A stretch of 64,000 nucleotides of DNA from Gemmatimonadaceae bacterium (lineage in GTDB: Bacteria > Gemmatimonadota > Gemmatimonadetes > Gemmatimonadales > Gemmatimonadaceae), in contig JADLCY010000001.1 of assembly GCA_020846935.1 (NCBI GenBank), forward strand, positions 1 to 64,000. Direction: 5' to 3'. The notes under the pieces are model-generated. The model made no database searches. It had not been told where the DNA came from and was given only the letters and a program-made list of their open reading frames with translations. The number at the start of each line of letters is the position of its first letter. Position 1 is the stretch's first letter. This document shows, piece by piece, positions 24,523 through 34,208 of this stretch. The translations under genes and the position numbers were made by a program.

Positions 24523-26831
24523 CGATGCCCATCGTTCCACAGATCGTGACGCCCGAGACGGCGTCACACGACAACGCGTCGCCGTCGTCCACCGATCCCA
24601 GCACGGCCGCGACCGAGTTCCGTGCGGCGCTGGCCACGGCACTCGGTGAGCCGCGCGCGACGGGCCGCCGTCAACGCTCGGCCAAGGCCGCAGAAGGCGG
24701 AGAGGAAGGCCGTCGCTCGTCAGGCAGGGCCGCGCCTCCGGGCTCGCGATCGCTGAGCGCCACGCCCTCCGCTGCGGGGAGCCCAGCGGAGTCCGGCGCG
24801 CGGGATGCGCTCGCGATGGCGCAGGGCAGCATGACACCCCTGCCTGCCGCTGCGTCCGATCGACCTGGTCTCGCGGCCGAGGGATCGGGCGCCGAACCGG
24901 GGATCGTGAACGCTGATACCGGCGGTGTGCGGCACGCAGGGCGCCAGACGGTGCGCGAGCGCGCCGCATCACTCGCCGAAGAGGGCGGGTCGTCATCCGA
25001 AGTTCGGGTTGCTGGCGACGCCGAGTCCGCCGAGCCCGCGCCGGGCGTGCCGGAATTCAGTCCGATCGATCTCCTGACCTTCCTTGTACCGGGCGCTGCG
25101 GTCGCACCTGCCAACAGGAGGTCTGCAGCCGGAGGCGCGCATGACGCGCTCGACTCCGGTGGGGCGGCGAGCATCGAGGGAGACGCGGGAGCCGGTGAGC
25201 CGACACGTGTGACGTCGGCGCGCGACGTCACGCCGGCGCCAACGCCAACGGTCGGCTCGCCCCTCGATCCGCGACGCATTCCCTCGATCGGTGCGTTGCT
25301 GCCGGAAGCTGGCGAGGTGCGCGAACCCACACGCGGCGAGCATCGACTGCTCCCTGAGTTCGGCGATCGACTGGGCCGCGTGATCGAGCGGATGCAGCGC
25401 GAGTTCGGGTACACGATCGAAGTCGTGGAGACCGTGCGCACGCAGGAGCGCCAGGACGCGCTCTTTGCCCAGGGCCGCACGCGCCCCGGGCCCGTCGTCA
25501 CGTGGACGCGCAGCTCCAATCACACACAGGGACTCGCGGCCGACGTGACGGTGAATGGCGGATGGACCGATCGTGCGGGCTTCGAGCGTCTTGCGCGCAT
25601 TGCGCGCGAAGAAGGGCTGCGCACGCTGTGGCCTCGCGATCCGGGGCACATCGAGCTGGTCACGCCGGCGACGGGTGATGAACGCGTCGCACACACGGGC
25701 GTGGCGCGAACACGGGGCGCGCGCGGCGAAGCGCTCATGGTGCCGCGGCCCGCGTCGCCCGTCGCCGCAGAAGTCGTGGCCGTGCCCGCATCGACCGACG
25801 GCGCTGTGATCCTCCCGCACGCGCCGCACGACGAAGGCGAGGCGCGCATCCTGCCGTTCACGCCACCTCGTGCGGTCGAGCCTCGGCATGGGCGTGACTC
25901 GCAGCCTGCGGCCGGGTCATCGCCGGAAGGCGGCCCCCGACTCGCCACGGTGGCGCGCGTGGCCGACGTCGCACGCGTGGCGGAAGTCGCACGTGTGGCC
26001 GAGGTGACGCGCGTCGCGGCCAGCGCCGGGGCGACCGCGCCCGTCGTCGACGCCGCGGCTCCGACGCCCCCGCACGAGCGTCGCACTGTCGCCGCGGCCA
26101 CGAATACTCCAGCGATTGAAAGCAGCTCGGCTGGCAGGGTGGCGCCGTCGATCGAGCCGGTGATGGCTGGCGCCGGACGCGAGCCTGGGCGAGGCGGCGC
26201 GGACAGGGAGCGGCGCGACGGTCGCGAGGGACAGCGCGCGGCGATCGATGCCATTCGCGAGGCTGACTCGGCGCTGCTGCGCGCCGCGATGGGAGGGGAG
26301 ACAACCGGGGACCGCCGCGGCAGTGAGGCCACCGCACCGGTGGCCGGCATGGAACGGACGGACGCGGCCGAGCGCATTGCGCGCGTGCTGCGCGTGCAGG
26401 AGTCGATGGCGGAGCGGCCGATGTCGTCGGTGCTCCTGCGGCTCGACCATCCGGAAGGCGGCGAAGACCGCATCCGGGTGGACCTGCGCGGCTCGACGGT
26501 GGGTGCGACGCTCGACATCCGGGATGCGGCAGCCGCCGACAACCTGCGTGCGCATGCCTCGGAACTGCAGGCGCAGCTGGGACGGCATGGACTGGACGGG
26601 GAGGCGATCGCGGTCCGCACGATGACGCGTGGCAGTGAGTCCGCGCTCAACGTGGCGGGCGCCGCGGCCGCCGAGCGCGAAGGGATTCGTGCGGGGCAAT
26701 CAGGGAACACGGGCAACAGTGGCACGAACCAGGGGTCGCGTGACCCCCGCGCCCCGTGGCGCGAGGACGCGCAGTCCCGACAGGACCAACCGCCGTCGCG
26801 CCAGAAGCGCGACCAGAGGGGGCAACGCTGA
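24519..26831 (+). CDS. fliK: FliK hook-length control protein with an embedded M15-type peptidase domain
   Basis: A 770-residue protein, about twice the usual FliK. Residues 1-270 and ~385-630 are Ala/Pro/Thr-rich linkers, as expected for a molecular ruler; ~455-500 includes a short tandem VARVAEVARVAEVTRVA repeat. Residues ~635-710 (SSVLLRLDHPEGGEDRIRVDL, then LRAHASELQAQLGRHGLDGE) are the C-terminal Flg_hook domain that signals FlhB to switch substrate. Inserted at ~274-385 is an M15/VanY-like fold with the zinc signature SNHTQGLAAD (H335, D342) and DPGHIEL (H377), the motif of D-Ala-D-Ala carboxypeptidases and endolysins. The operon position before flgD supports FliK. Confidence 0.9.
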   Translation: MTMPIVPQIVTPETASHDNASPSSTDPSTAATEFRAALATALGEPRATGRRQRSAKAAEGGEEGRRSSGRAAPPGSRSLSATPSAAGSPAESGARDALAMAQGSMTPLPAAASDRPGLAAEGSGAEPGIVNADTGGVRHAGRQTVRERAASLAEEGGSSSEVRVAGDAESAEPAPGVPEFSPIDLLTFLVPGAAVAPANRRSAAGGAHDALDSGGAASIEGDAGAGEPTRVTSARDVTPAPTPTVGSPLDPRRIPSIGALLPEAGEVREPTRGEHRLLPEFGDRLGRVIERMQREFGYTIEVVETVRTQERQDALFAQGRTRPGPVVTWTRSSNHTQGLAADVTVNGGWTDRAGFERLARIAREEGLRTLWPRDPGHIELVTPATGDERVAHTGVARTRGARGEALMVPRPASPVAAEVVAVPASTDGAVILPHAPHDEGEARILPFTPPRAVEPRHGRDSQPAAGSSPEGGPRLATVARVADVARVAEVARVAEVTRVAASAGATAPVVDAAAPTPPHERRTVAAATNTPAIESSSAGRVAPSIEPVMAGAGREPGRGGADRERRDGREGQRAAIDAIREADSALLRAAMGGETTGDRRGSEATAPVAGMERTDAAERIARVLRVQESMAERPMSSVLLRLDHPEGGEDRIRVDLRGSTVGATLDIRDAAAADNLRAHASELQAQLGRHGLDGEAIAVRTMTRGSESALNVAGAAAAEREGIRAGQSGNTGNSGTNQGSRDPRAPWREDAQSRQDQPPSRQKRDQRGQR

Positions 26832-27526
26832 TGACCAGTCCGGTGAACTCCACCTCGCTCGCAGGGCAGCTCGTCAACCAGGCGAATGCCGGCGGGCCCG
26901 CAGGTGGCAAGATGGGGAAGAACGAGTTCCTCAAGCTGCTCACGACGCAGCTGCGTTACCAGGATCCGCTGGACCCGATGGACGGCAAGGACATGGCGGC
27001 CGACCTCGCCCAGTTCTCCGGCCTGGAGCAGCTGCTGAACATCAACGAGCAGCTGGAGGCGCAGCAGGGGCAGTATGACGCGCTCGCCCTGACCGTCGCC
27101 AACGGGCAGGCGATGAACACGATCGGCAAGACGGTGATGGTGGCCGGGGACAAGGTGCTGCTCGCGAAGGACGCGAACGGCGACATGGTGGGGTCGGTGA
27201 CGGCGGACATCACCACGCAGGGCAACGCGACGCTGAAGTTGTATGACAAGTCCGGCAAGGAGGTCGGATCGCGGTCGTTAGGCTACCTGGGGACTGGACA
27301 GCAGACCTTCGACATCGGCGCGGCCGCGGCGAAGGTGGGCGTGGAAGGCGCCTATGCGTACAGGATCACGGTGGTCGACGCGGCCAGCGGCAAGGACGTG
27401 CCGCAGAAGACGTACACCGTCGGGAAGATCGACGGCATCTCCTACGGCGAGGACGGCAAGGCGGCGCTGACGATGGGCCCGCTCACGATCGAGTTCGCAG
27501 CGATCGTCCGCATCCTCTCCACCTGA
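26831..27526 (+). CDS. flgD: FlgD, hook cap / hook assembly scaffold
   Basis: A 231-residue protein. The N-terminal KNEFLKLLTTQLRYQDPLDP plus FSGLEQLLNINEQL is the FlgD signature; residues ~90-220 form the Ig/Tudor-like part. FlgD caps the growing hook and is then discarded. Its ATG overlaps the fliK stop codon (TGATG). A longer frame upstream overlaps fliK and is not used. Confidence 0.95.
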   Translation: MTSPVNSTSLAGQLVNQANAGGPAGGKMGKNEFLKLLTTQLRYQDPLDPMDGKDMAADLAQFSGLEQLLNINEQLEAQQGQYDALALTVANGQAMNTIGKTVMVAGDKVLLAKDANGDMVGSVTADITTQGNATLKLYDKSGKEVGSRSLGYLGTGQQTFDIGAAAAKVGVEGAYAYRITVVDAASGKDVPQKTYTVGKIDGISYGEDGKAALTMGPLTIEFAAIVRILST

Positions 27527-27556
27527 CCTCCACTCCAGCACGAGGACTTTTCACCC

Positions 27557-28852
27557 ATGATGCGATCGCTGTTCTCCGGTGTGTCCGGACTGCGCAACCA
27601 CCAGGTGCGCATGGACGTCATCGGCAACAACATCTCCAACGTCAACACCGTCGCCTTCAAGTCGGGGCGCGTGACGTTCAAGGAAGGCTTTACCCAGTTG
27701 CTGCAGGGCGCCTCGCGCCCGCCCGGTGACCTGGGCGGCATCAACCCGATCCAGGTCGGACTCGGCATGCAGATCGGATCGGTGGACATGATGTTCAACC
27801 AGGGCAACCTGGAAACCACCGGCCTGGCGACCGACCTCGCGATCCAGGGCGACGCCTTCTTCGTGGTGAAGAAGGGCACGCAGAACTACTACACGCGCTC
27901 GGGCAACTTCCAGCTCGACGCGAGCGGCAATCTCGTGTCGCCGACCAACGGGTTCGTGGTGCAGGGCAAGATGGCAGACAACGGGGTCTTCCTCGACGGG
28001 ATCCGCGACATCGTGCTCCCCGTGGGGCAGAAGACGGCGGCCAAGGCCACCACCTCGACGTCGCTCGCCGGCAACCTCAACGCGGCCGCGCCGGTGTTCA
28101 CCGGCACGTTCGACGCCGTGGGTCGTGCGGACCCGCAGAACAAGAACTCCTGGACCGAAACGGCGATCACGATCTATGACTCGCTCGGCAACCAGCACGA
28201 CCTCAAGCTGCAGTTCTGGAAGACGGCGGCCGACACGTGGTCGTGGCAGGTGGATGGCACCAACCTCCCCACCGGTTTCACGCCGCCGAACAGCACGCCG
28301 CAGACGCTGACCTTCGGCACCACCGGCCTGCTCACGACCGTGGCGCCGACCGACCCGCCGCTGATCACGTTCCAGCCGCCGGGCGCGGACCTCGTCTCGG
28401 TGACGCTCGACCTCGGCGGTGGCGGTGTGAACGGCATCACGTCGTTTGCCGGCACCAGCACCGCCGTGCTCAAGGACCAGAACGGCTACGAAGCGGGCCA
28501 GCTCGAGAACTTCTCGATCGACCGCACGGGCCTCATCACCGGTTCGTTCACGAACGGCACGAACGTCACGCTCGCGCAGATAGTGCTCGCCGACTTCAAC
28601 AACCCCGGCGGCCTGCTCCGCGTCGGTGACAACATGTACGGCGTGTCGGGCAACTCGGGCGGCGCGGTGCTGGGTTACGCGCTGGAAGGCATCCAGTCGA
28701 CGCTCACCAGCGGCGCGCTCGAAATGTCGAACGTCGACCTCGCCCAGGAGTTCACGAACATGATCGTGACGCAGCGTGGCTTCCAGGCCAACAGCCGCGT
28801 GATCACGAACTCCGACGAGATGCTGCAGGAGCTGGTGAACCTGAAGCGGTAA
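27557..28852 (+). CDS. flgE: FlgE, hook protein
   Basis: A 431-residue hook subunit. N-terminus MMRSLFSGVSGLRNHQVRMD followed by NNISNVNTVAFKSGRVTF is the axial-protein motif; C-terminal NVDLAQEFTNMIVTQRGFQANSRVITNSDEMLQ closes the D0 helix bundle. The middle has beta-rich D1/D2 domains. Ordered after fliK and flgD; last gene of the 17-29 kb operon and followed by a strong hairpin. Confidence 0.96.
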   Translation: MMRSLFSGVSGLRNHQVRMDVIGNNISNVNTVAFKSGRVTFKEGFTQLLQGASRPPGDLGGINPIQVGLGMQIGSVDMMFNQGNLETTGLATDLAIQGDAFFVVKKGTQNYYTRSGNFQLDASGNLVSPTNGFVVQGKMADNGVFLDGIRDIVLPVGQKTAAKATTSTSLAGNLNAAAPVFTGTFDAVGRADPQNKNSWTETAITIYDSLGNQHDLKLQFWKTAADTWSWQVDGTNLPTGFTPPNSTPQTLTFGTTGLLTTVAPTDPPLITFQPPGADLVSVTLDLGGGGVNGITSFAGTSTAVLKDQNGYEAGQLENFSIDRTGLITGSFTNGTNVTLAQIVLADFNNPGGLLRVGDNMYGVSGNSGGAVLGYALEGIQSTLTSGALEMSNVDLAQEFTNMIVTQRGFQANSRVITNSDEMLQELVNLKR

Positions 28853-28924
28853 CGGGTGACCGGTGGATGGTGAGCCGTGCCTGAGGCTCGTCACTCACCG
28901 GTTGACTGTCGCCTCGCCTGCCTG

Positions 28925-28961
28925 ACGAATCGTCCGCCTCCCTCGGGGGCGGACGATTCGT
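28925..28961 (+). terminator. strong stem-loop after flgE
   Basis: ACGAATCGTCCGCC (28925-28938) and GGCGGACGATTCGT (28948-28961) form a perfect 14-bp stem with a 9-base loop, 72 bases after the flgE stop. A T tract is missing. It marks the border between the flagellar operon and the accessory island. Confidence 0.7.
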
Positions 28962-29100
28962 GCGATGAAGAGCCTGCACCCCCAGCGCACCTCCCGCGAA
29001 TGCCGCGGCGCTCCCTTCGCGCCCCCGGAGCGCACTGGATCTGTTGCGGTTCCGCGCCGGCCTCTGGACGGCGGCCACTCGGCGGAGCGATCATCACCGC

Positions 29101-31833
29101 GTGCACGACCCGCTCCTCCCACGCTCCCCATCGCGGGAGGAGTGGCTCACGCTCGAGCCATTCCTCGACGAGGCCATGGGACGACCGTGGACGGAAGCGC
29201 GCGAGATCCTGCGTGCGCCCGCCAACGGAGATGCCGCACTGCTCGCCTGGCTCGAGCGGTTCATCGCCGGCGCCGCCAACGACGCCTTGCCGATCGAGCT
29301 CTCCCCTGCCCTCGTGGCCGACGCGCTCGCCGGCGACGATCGCGCGACCACGCTCGACACGCGGGTGGGTGCGTGGCGCCTCGTGCGTGAACTGGGACGC
29401 GGCGGCATGGGCGCCGTGTTCCTCGCCGAGCGCTCGGACGGACAGTTCGAGCAGCAAGTTGCGATCAAGGTCGTGCATCGCGGCCTGGCCGCCGCCGAGG
29501 CGCGGCAGCGCTTCCTGCGCGAGCGGCAGATCCTGGCGCGCCTCGATCACCCCAACATCGCGCACCTCGTGGACGGCGGCCTCACCGACGACGGCGAGCC
29601 GTGGTTCGCGATGGAGTACATCGACGGCGCGCCGCTCGACACCTGGTGCGACGATCGCCGCGCCGACGTCACGCAACGCCTTCAGCTCTTTCTTGCCGTG
29701 TGCGACGCGGTGCAGTTCGCGCACCAGAAGCTGGTGATCCATCGCGACCTCAAGCCGTCGAACATCTTTGTCACGTCGGCCGGGCAGGTCAAGCTGCTGG
29801 ACTTCGGCATCGCGCGGCTGACCGAGGGCGAAGACGACGGTGTCACGCGCACGGGCTTGCGCGCGTTCACCCCGGAGTACGCCGCACCGGAACAGTGGCG
29901 TGGCGAGCCGGTGACGACGTCGAGCGATGTGTACTCGCTGGGCGTGGTGCTGTACGAACTGCTCAGTGGCGCACGACCGCACCAGCTGCGAGGCCGACCG
30001 GAGACCGACTGGCCGCGCATCGTGCTCGAGGGAGCCATCACGCCACCGTCGAGAGCCGTGACGCCAACCGGCGCCGTCGCACGCGCGCTGTCCGTGGAGG
30101 GACTCGCGCGCCGGCTGCGCGACGACCTCGAGACGATCGTGCTGGCGGCGCTGCGCACCGAGGGAAGCCGCCGGTATCGCACGGTGGAGCAGCTGGCCGA
30201 CGATGTGCGCCGGCACCTCGCCGGCCATCCCATCAGCGCGCGACCCGACACATGGCGGTATCGCACCGGCAAGTTTCTCCGACGCAATACCGTGGCGGCG
30301 ACGGCGGCAGCGCTGGTCACGCTGAGCGTCATCGGTGGCAGCGCCGGCATCGTGTGGCAGTCGCGTCGTGTGGCACAGAGCGCCGCGCGTGCCACCGCGG
30401 CGCGCCAGTTCCTCGCGGGCGTGTTTCAGGAGTCCGACCCCTCCAACGCACGCGGCGACAGCCTCACGGCCGGCGAGATGCTCGACCGCGCCACGGCGCG
30501 CCTCGACGCCCGATTCGCCGACCAGCCCGACACGAGATTCGACCTGCTGCTCGCGCTCGGGGAGATCTATCGCAACCTGGGTCGCTTGCCGACGGCCGAC
30601 ACGCTGCTGCAGCGAGCCGTCCTGCTGGCCGACAGTGTCGACGACGGCGCGGACGACGCCCGCGCGCGAGCCCTCGTCATGCACGCGACCGTGCGCCTCG
30701 CGCTGGGCGAACTGCCGTCCGCGGATTCCCTCGCCAGACGCGGCATTGCGGTGCTGCGCTCGTCAGGCGCGCGTGACACGGCGGTCGCCCAGGCCTGGAA
30801 CATCCTCGGCAGCATCCAGCGGCTCGCCTTCAACTATCCCTCCGCAGACTCGGCGTTTCGCGAAGCGATCGCCCTCGCCGAACGTGGACACGCCGACTCG
30901 GCGGTTTTGTCGACGTTCTGGAACGACTACGGCGTCCTGCTCATCGATGCCGGACATTATCGGAGTGCCGACACCGCCATTCGCAGGGCGACCGCGTTCG
31001 AGAGCGCCCGGGTACCGGCCAACGATCCCGGGCACGTCGTGATGGTGATGAACCAGGGACTGATCCTCGACGCGCTGGGCCTGAAGGACTCGGCCGCCGT
31101 CATTCAGCGTGAGGTTCTGCGGCTCCAGCGCATGACCTATCCCGATGGCCACGAGCGTGTCGCCGAGGCGATGAACCTGGTGGCCTTCAACCTCATGGAC
31201 CACGGCGAGTTCGCCGCGGCCGACTCGATGTTCCGCGCGACCATCGAAATGCTCACGCGACTCCGGGGTCCGGACTACGTCCCCGTGCTGATCGGGCGGA
31301 ACAACCTGGCGCGCACGCACCTCCTCGCGGGATACGCTGGCCGAGCCGAGGTCGAGTTCCGGCAGATCCACCGTGATGCACGCCGAGTGTTGGGCGACGA
31401 GCATGGATACGTATCGCAGCCGCTGCACTGGCTCGGGCGCGCCCTGCTCGCGCAGGGGCGCACGCAGGAAGCGAAGCGCATGCTCGACTCGGCGCTGCAC
31501 GTGGCGCGGCGCTCGTTGCCGCCGGAGCACGAACGCTTCGCGGACCTCCTCGCCGCGCTCGCAGCCGCGGCACTGGCGCTCGGTGAAAAGGCGGAAGCGG
31601 ACTCCATGGCGAAGGTGGCGCTGGCCCATCGGGAGGCGCACCTGGGGCGTGCATCGGTCGAAGCAACGGAGCCCCTGCTGATCATGGCGCGCGTGCGTGC
31701 CGCGCTGGGCCAGCGCGCGGCCGCCGACTCAATGTATGTGGAAGCGCTGGCGACGCTGGAGTCGAAGCCCTGGGTCGCGTGGCGCGCTGCGCCGGTCCGC
31801 CGCGAGTTCGACGCCTGGCGCGCGAAACGTTAG
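29101..31833 (+). CDS. Ser/Thr protein kinase with membrane helix and TPR domain
   Basis: A 910-residue transmembrane kinase. Kinase domain ~90-370: glycine loop LGRGGMGAVFLAE, ATP lysine K123 (VAIKVV), catalytic HRDLKPSN, metal-binding DFGIARL and the YAAPEQW segment are all intact. A membrane helix at ~400 (AATAAALVTLSVIGGSAGIVW) is followed by ~500 residues of degenerate tetratricopeptide repeats. The plan matches kinases linked to ECF sigma factors; here the sigma gene converges from the other side and the stop codons overlap. Start GTG is tentative (a TTG at 29044 is in frame); no clear ribosome-binding site. Confidence 0.9.
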   Translation: MHDPLLPRSPSREEWLTLEPFLDEAMGRPWTEAREILRAPANGDAALLAWLERFIAGAANDALPIELSPALVADALAGDDRATTLDTRVGAWRLVRELGRGGMGAVFLAERSDGQFEQQVAIKVVHRGLAAAEARQRFLRERQILARLDHPNIAHLVDGGLTDDGEPWFAMEYIDGAPLDTWCDDRRADVTQRLQLFLAVCDAVQFAHQKLVIHRDLKPSNIFVTSAGQVKLLDFGIARLTEGEDDGVTRTGLRAFTPEYAAPEQWRGEPVTTSSDVYSLGVVLYELLSGARPHQLRGRPETDWPRIVLEGAITPPSRAVTPTGAVARALSVEGLARRLRDDLETIVLAALRTEGSRRYRTVEQLADDVRRHLAGHPISARPDTWRYRTGKFLRRNTVAATAAALVTLSVIGGSAGIVWQSRRVAQSAARATAARQFLAGVFQESDPSNARGDSLTAGEMLDRATARLDARFADQPDTRFDLLLALGEIYRNLGRLPTADTLLQRAVLLADSVDDGADDARARALVMHATVRLALGELPSADSLARRGIAVLRSSGARDTAVAQAWNILGSIQRLAFNYPSADSAFREAIALAERGHADSAVLSTFWNDYGVLLIDAGHYRSADTAIRRATAFESARVPANDPGHVVMVMNQGLILDALGLKDSAAVIQREVLRLQRMTYPDGHERVAEAMNLVAFNLMDHGEFAAADSMFRATIEMLTRLRGPDYVPVLIGRNNLARTHLLAGYAGRAEVEFRQIHRDARRVLGDEHGYVSQPLHWLGRALLAQGRTQEAKRMLDSALHVARRSLPPEHERFADLLAALAAAALALGEKAEADSMAKVALAHREAHLGRASVEATEPLLIMARVRAALGQRAAADSMYVEALATLESKPWVAWRAAPVRREFDAWRAKR

Positions 31834-32381
31834 GCGCCCAGCTCGGCGGCGAGCCAGCCCCGGGCCCTGAGCCAATCGCGCCGGACGGTGCGCTCCGACG
31901 TGCCTAACGCCATCGCCGTTTCGAGGTCGGTCATGCCGCCGAAGAACCGGCACTCGACGACCTGGACGAGCCGCGGGTCGATCGCCGAGAGGCGCGTGAG
32001 GGCGTCGTCGAGCGGGAGCAGATCGTCTGCGGCGTCGCCGGCCGGGAGCCCGAGCGCGTCGTCGAGCGTGACGCGCCGTCGCAGACCCCCGCGCTTGTCG
32101 GCCTTGCGGGCGCGGGCGTAGTCCAGGAGCACACGACGCATGGCCACCGAGGCCGCCGCCAGGAACCGCGCCCGGTTCTCCTCGGGCAGCTCCGGCACGT
32201 TCACGAGCCGCAGGTACGCCTCGTGGACCAGGGCCGTGGTGGAGAGCGTGTGCCCCGCCTGCTCGTTGCGCAGATGCCGCCGGGCGATCTCGCGCAGCTG
32301 GTCGTAGACCAGGGGGACGAGCCGCTCGACGACCGGCGCGGAGGGATCCGTGGAGAGAACGAGCGCGGTGATGTCCTGCAC
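31830..32381 (-). CDS. ECF-type RNA polymerase sigma factor (kinase-linked subfamily)
   Basis: A 183-residue sigma factor: region 2 begins VVERLVPLVYDQLREIARRHLRNE, then TALVHEAYLRL and FLAAASVAMRRVLLDYARARKADKRG; region 4 is ECRFFGGMTDLETAMALGTSERTVRRDWLRARGWL. This is the ECF subfamily found beside Ser/Thr kinase-TPR genes in Gemmatimonadota, Planctomycetes and Acidobacteria, where phosphorylation is thought to control activity. GTG start chosen to give the family's N-terminus; the frame stays open upstream without coding character. It converges with the kinase gene, sharing 4 bases. Confidence 0.85.
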   Translation of the reverse strand: MQDITALVLSTDPSAPVVERLVPLVYDQLREIARRHLRNEQAGHTLSTTALVHEAYLRLVNVPELPEENRARFLAAASVAMRRVLLDYARARKADKRGGLRRRVTLDDALGLPAGDAADDLLPLDDALTRLSAIDPRLVQVVECRFFGGMTDLETAMALGTSERTVRRDWLRARGWLAAELGA

Positions 32382-32595
32382 GGGGGCGGGAAGGTCGGTG
32401 GACGGCAGAATGACCGAGCCGTGGGGAGACGTCGTCCGCTGTGCGATGCACGTCGCGGGCCAGCTGATCCCTGTGGCCGGATTCTCGGGTCGATCACGCC
32501 TTCGGGGAAGGCCCGCCAGGCGCATTCGGAGGTGCGTTGGCCGGGTTGCCGCACCGATTTCGCCTCTCCTTTGGACCATCGAACCCGGAGCTCTG

Positions 32596-32865
32596 ATGTA
32601 CGCCGTGACCCTGCTGGCGTCGACGCTTGCCGCGACGCACACCGTGATGCCGAGAGAATGCGCCGCCTGCGGCGTTTACGCGGGACCCAACGCGCATCAC
32701 GTCATCGATCCCTACCTCCGGCGCGCGGACATCTGGCCGGAGTTCGAGGGCGCCACCTGCCAGTTCGAAGTCGCGCGCGGCGCGTTCGTGAAGCTGTCGC
32801 CGGCTGCGTGCACGAGTGAAGCGCGCTATCGGGCCGGACGCGCCCTGATCGCCGGGAGGGTCTGA
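32596..32865 (+). CDS. small exported four-cysteine protein, copy A
   Basis: An 89-residue protein of a family I do not recognise, with three copies in this window. A short hydrophobic N-terminus (MYAVTLLASTLAATHTV) looks like a signal peptide. The core has CAACGVYAGPN, IDPYLRRADIWPEF, TCQFEVARG and AACTSEARYRAGRA; the four cysteines and the IWPEF and CQFEVA blocks are shared by all copies. The CxxC pair suggests metal binding or disulfides outside the cytoplasm. It precedes a HAF-repeat lipoprotein by 3 bases. Confidence 0.72.
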   Translation: MYAVTLLASTLAATHTVMPRECAACGVYAGPNAHHVIDPYLRRADIWPEFEGATCQFEVARGAFVKLSPAACTSEARYRAGRALIAGRV

Positions 32866-32868
32866 GCC

Positions 32869-34014
32869 ATGCGGCAGCTTGCTCGATCTTCGGCGATCGT
32901 CGCTGTTGGCCTTCTCGGCGCCTGTTCACTCGATACGGTTGCGGCGCCGAGCCGCGCGTTGGTTCCCATGGACGCCAATGCCGACGTGAGCGCCGCGGCC
33001 ACCACATGGGAAGTGAACCTGCTGCCTCTGCTTCCCGGCGGCACGTGGTCGCACGCGACGGCGATCAATGAGGGCGGCGTGGTGGTCGGCTATGGCAACG
33101 TGGCCGGCGGCGCGGTTCACGCGTTCAGGTATGCGAACGGTGTGCTCACGGATATCGGGACGCAGGCAGGGTATCGGAACACCCGCGCGCACGGCATCAA
33201 CAAGAACGGTTCGATCGTCGGTGTGGCCACACTCACCAAGCGCGGGCGCGTGAACACCGCCGTGATGTGGGACGCAGCTGGCGTCGTTGGTCCGCTGCCA
33301 GGGACGGACACGGTGGGTGCATCCGTCGCCTACGCCATCAACGACGGGAACACGGTGGTCGGGTCGTTCCGGAACGCCCGCGGCGACCGCCATGCATCGC
33401 GCTGGGCCAAGGGCAAGCTCGAGGATCTGAACCCGTGGTTCCAACCCGGTCTGCACAGCGACGCGCGCGCGATCAACAACGCGGGCGTGATCGTCGGGTT
33501 CGGGGACTTCCACACGACGTTCTCGCTGTACTCCGGGGCGCGATGGGACGCCGCCAAGACCTTCACGCCGATCTATCCGCTCAACAACGGTGTGATCTAC
33601 GCGGACTCGAACCGGGTTTACGACATCAACAACAACGGCGACTGGATCGGCTGGAGCAGCTATCCAACCAACGCGGTGCCGTCGACGATTCACAGCTCAC
33701 TCCAGCCAGAGTACCTGAGCGGGATGGTGGGTGCGCACGAGGTCGCGCTGAGTGACAAGGGCCGCATGGTGGCCACGACGCTGCTCAATTCGCGAAAGCG
33801 CGCCGTCACGAGCACCTGGTACGTCGGCGGACCGACGAGTCCCGACCGGTTGCCGCTGCTGCCACAGTTCTCGGTCAGCCAGGCGACGGACGTGAACACG
33901 TGTGGTCGCGTGGTTGGCATCATGCAGCCGGCGAACCAGCCAGCAGCCCGCCGGGCGGTGGTGTGGGCTCGTTATGTGGTGGTTCGCGGGGTCAGGCGCT
34001 ACCCGTGCGACTAG
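32869..34014 (+). CDS. HAF-repeat lipoprotein
   Basis: A 381-residue exported protein. Lipoprotein signal VAVGLLGAC with the lipid cysteine near residue 19. At least five repeats of the HAF (extracellular repeat) type, each with an AIN-x2-G-x-VVG core: AINEGGVVVGYG, GINKNGSIVGVA, AINDGNTVVGSF, AINNAGVIVGFG, DINNNGDWIGWS. The repeats likely form a beta-propeller-like surface domain of unknown function. Directly follows copy A of the four-cysteine family, so the two are probably co-expressed. Confidence 0.82.
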   Translation: MRQLARSSAIVAVGLLGACSLDTVAAPSRALVPMDANADVSAAATTWEVNLLPLLPGGTWSHATAINEGGVVVGYGNVAGGAVHAFRYANGVLTDIGTQAGYRNTRAHGINKNGSIVGVATLTKRGRVNTAVMWDAAGVVGPLPGTDTVGASVAYAINDGNTVVGSFRNARGDRHASRWAKGKLEDLNPWFQPGLHSDARAINNAGVIVGFGDFHTTFSLYSGARWDAAKTFTPIYPLNNGVIYADSNRVYDINNNGDWIGWSSYPTNAVPSTIHSSLQPEYLSGMVGAHEVALSDKGRMVATTLLNSRKRAVTSTWYVGGPTSPDRLPLLPQFSVSQATDVNTCGRVVGIMQPANQPAARRAVVWARYVVVRGVRRYPCD

Positions 34015-34208
34015 GCTCCCACTCGGTTCGAGATCACGCGGCGCTTCTCCACGCGGGTCCGCGGCTTCGTGGTCGCGTGAGGGAAGTGGTCGGTCGACGC
34101 GTGGCCATCACCAGACCTGCGGCATCCGTTCAACCACAGCTCAACATGCTTACACCACTTCTACTGACATCGGCGCTCGATGATGACACACACCGCGAGG
34201 CCAGGCAC

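Noticed and set aside
27551-28894. Minus-strand reading frame of 447 codons
   Set aside because: Antisense to flgE, with low-complexity Arg/Val/Glu composition.
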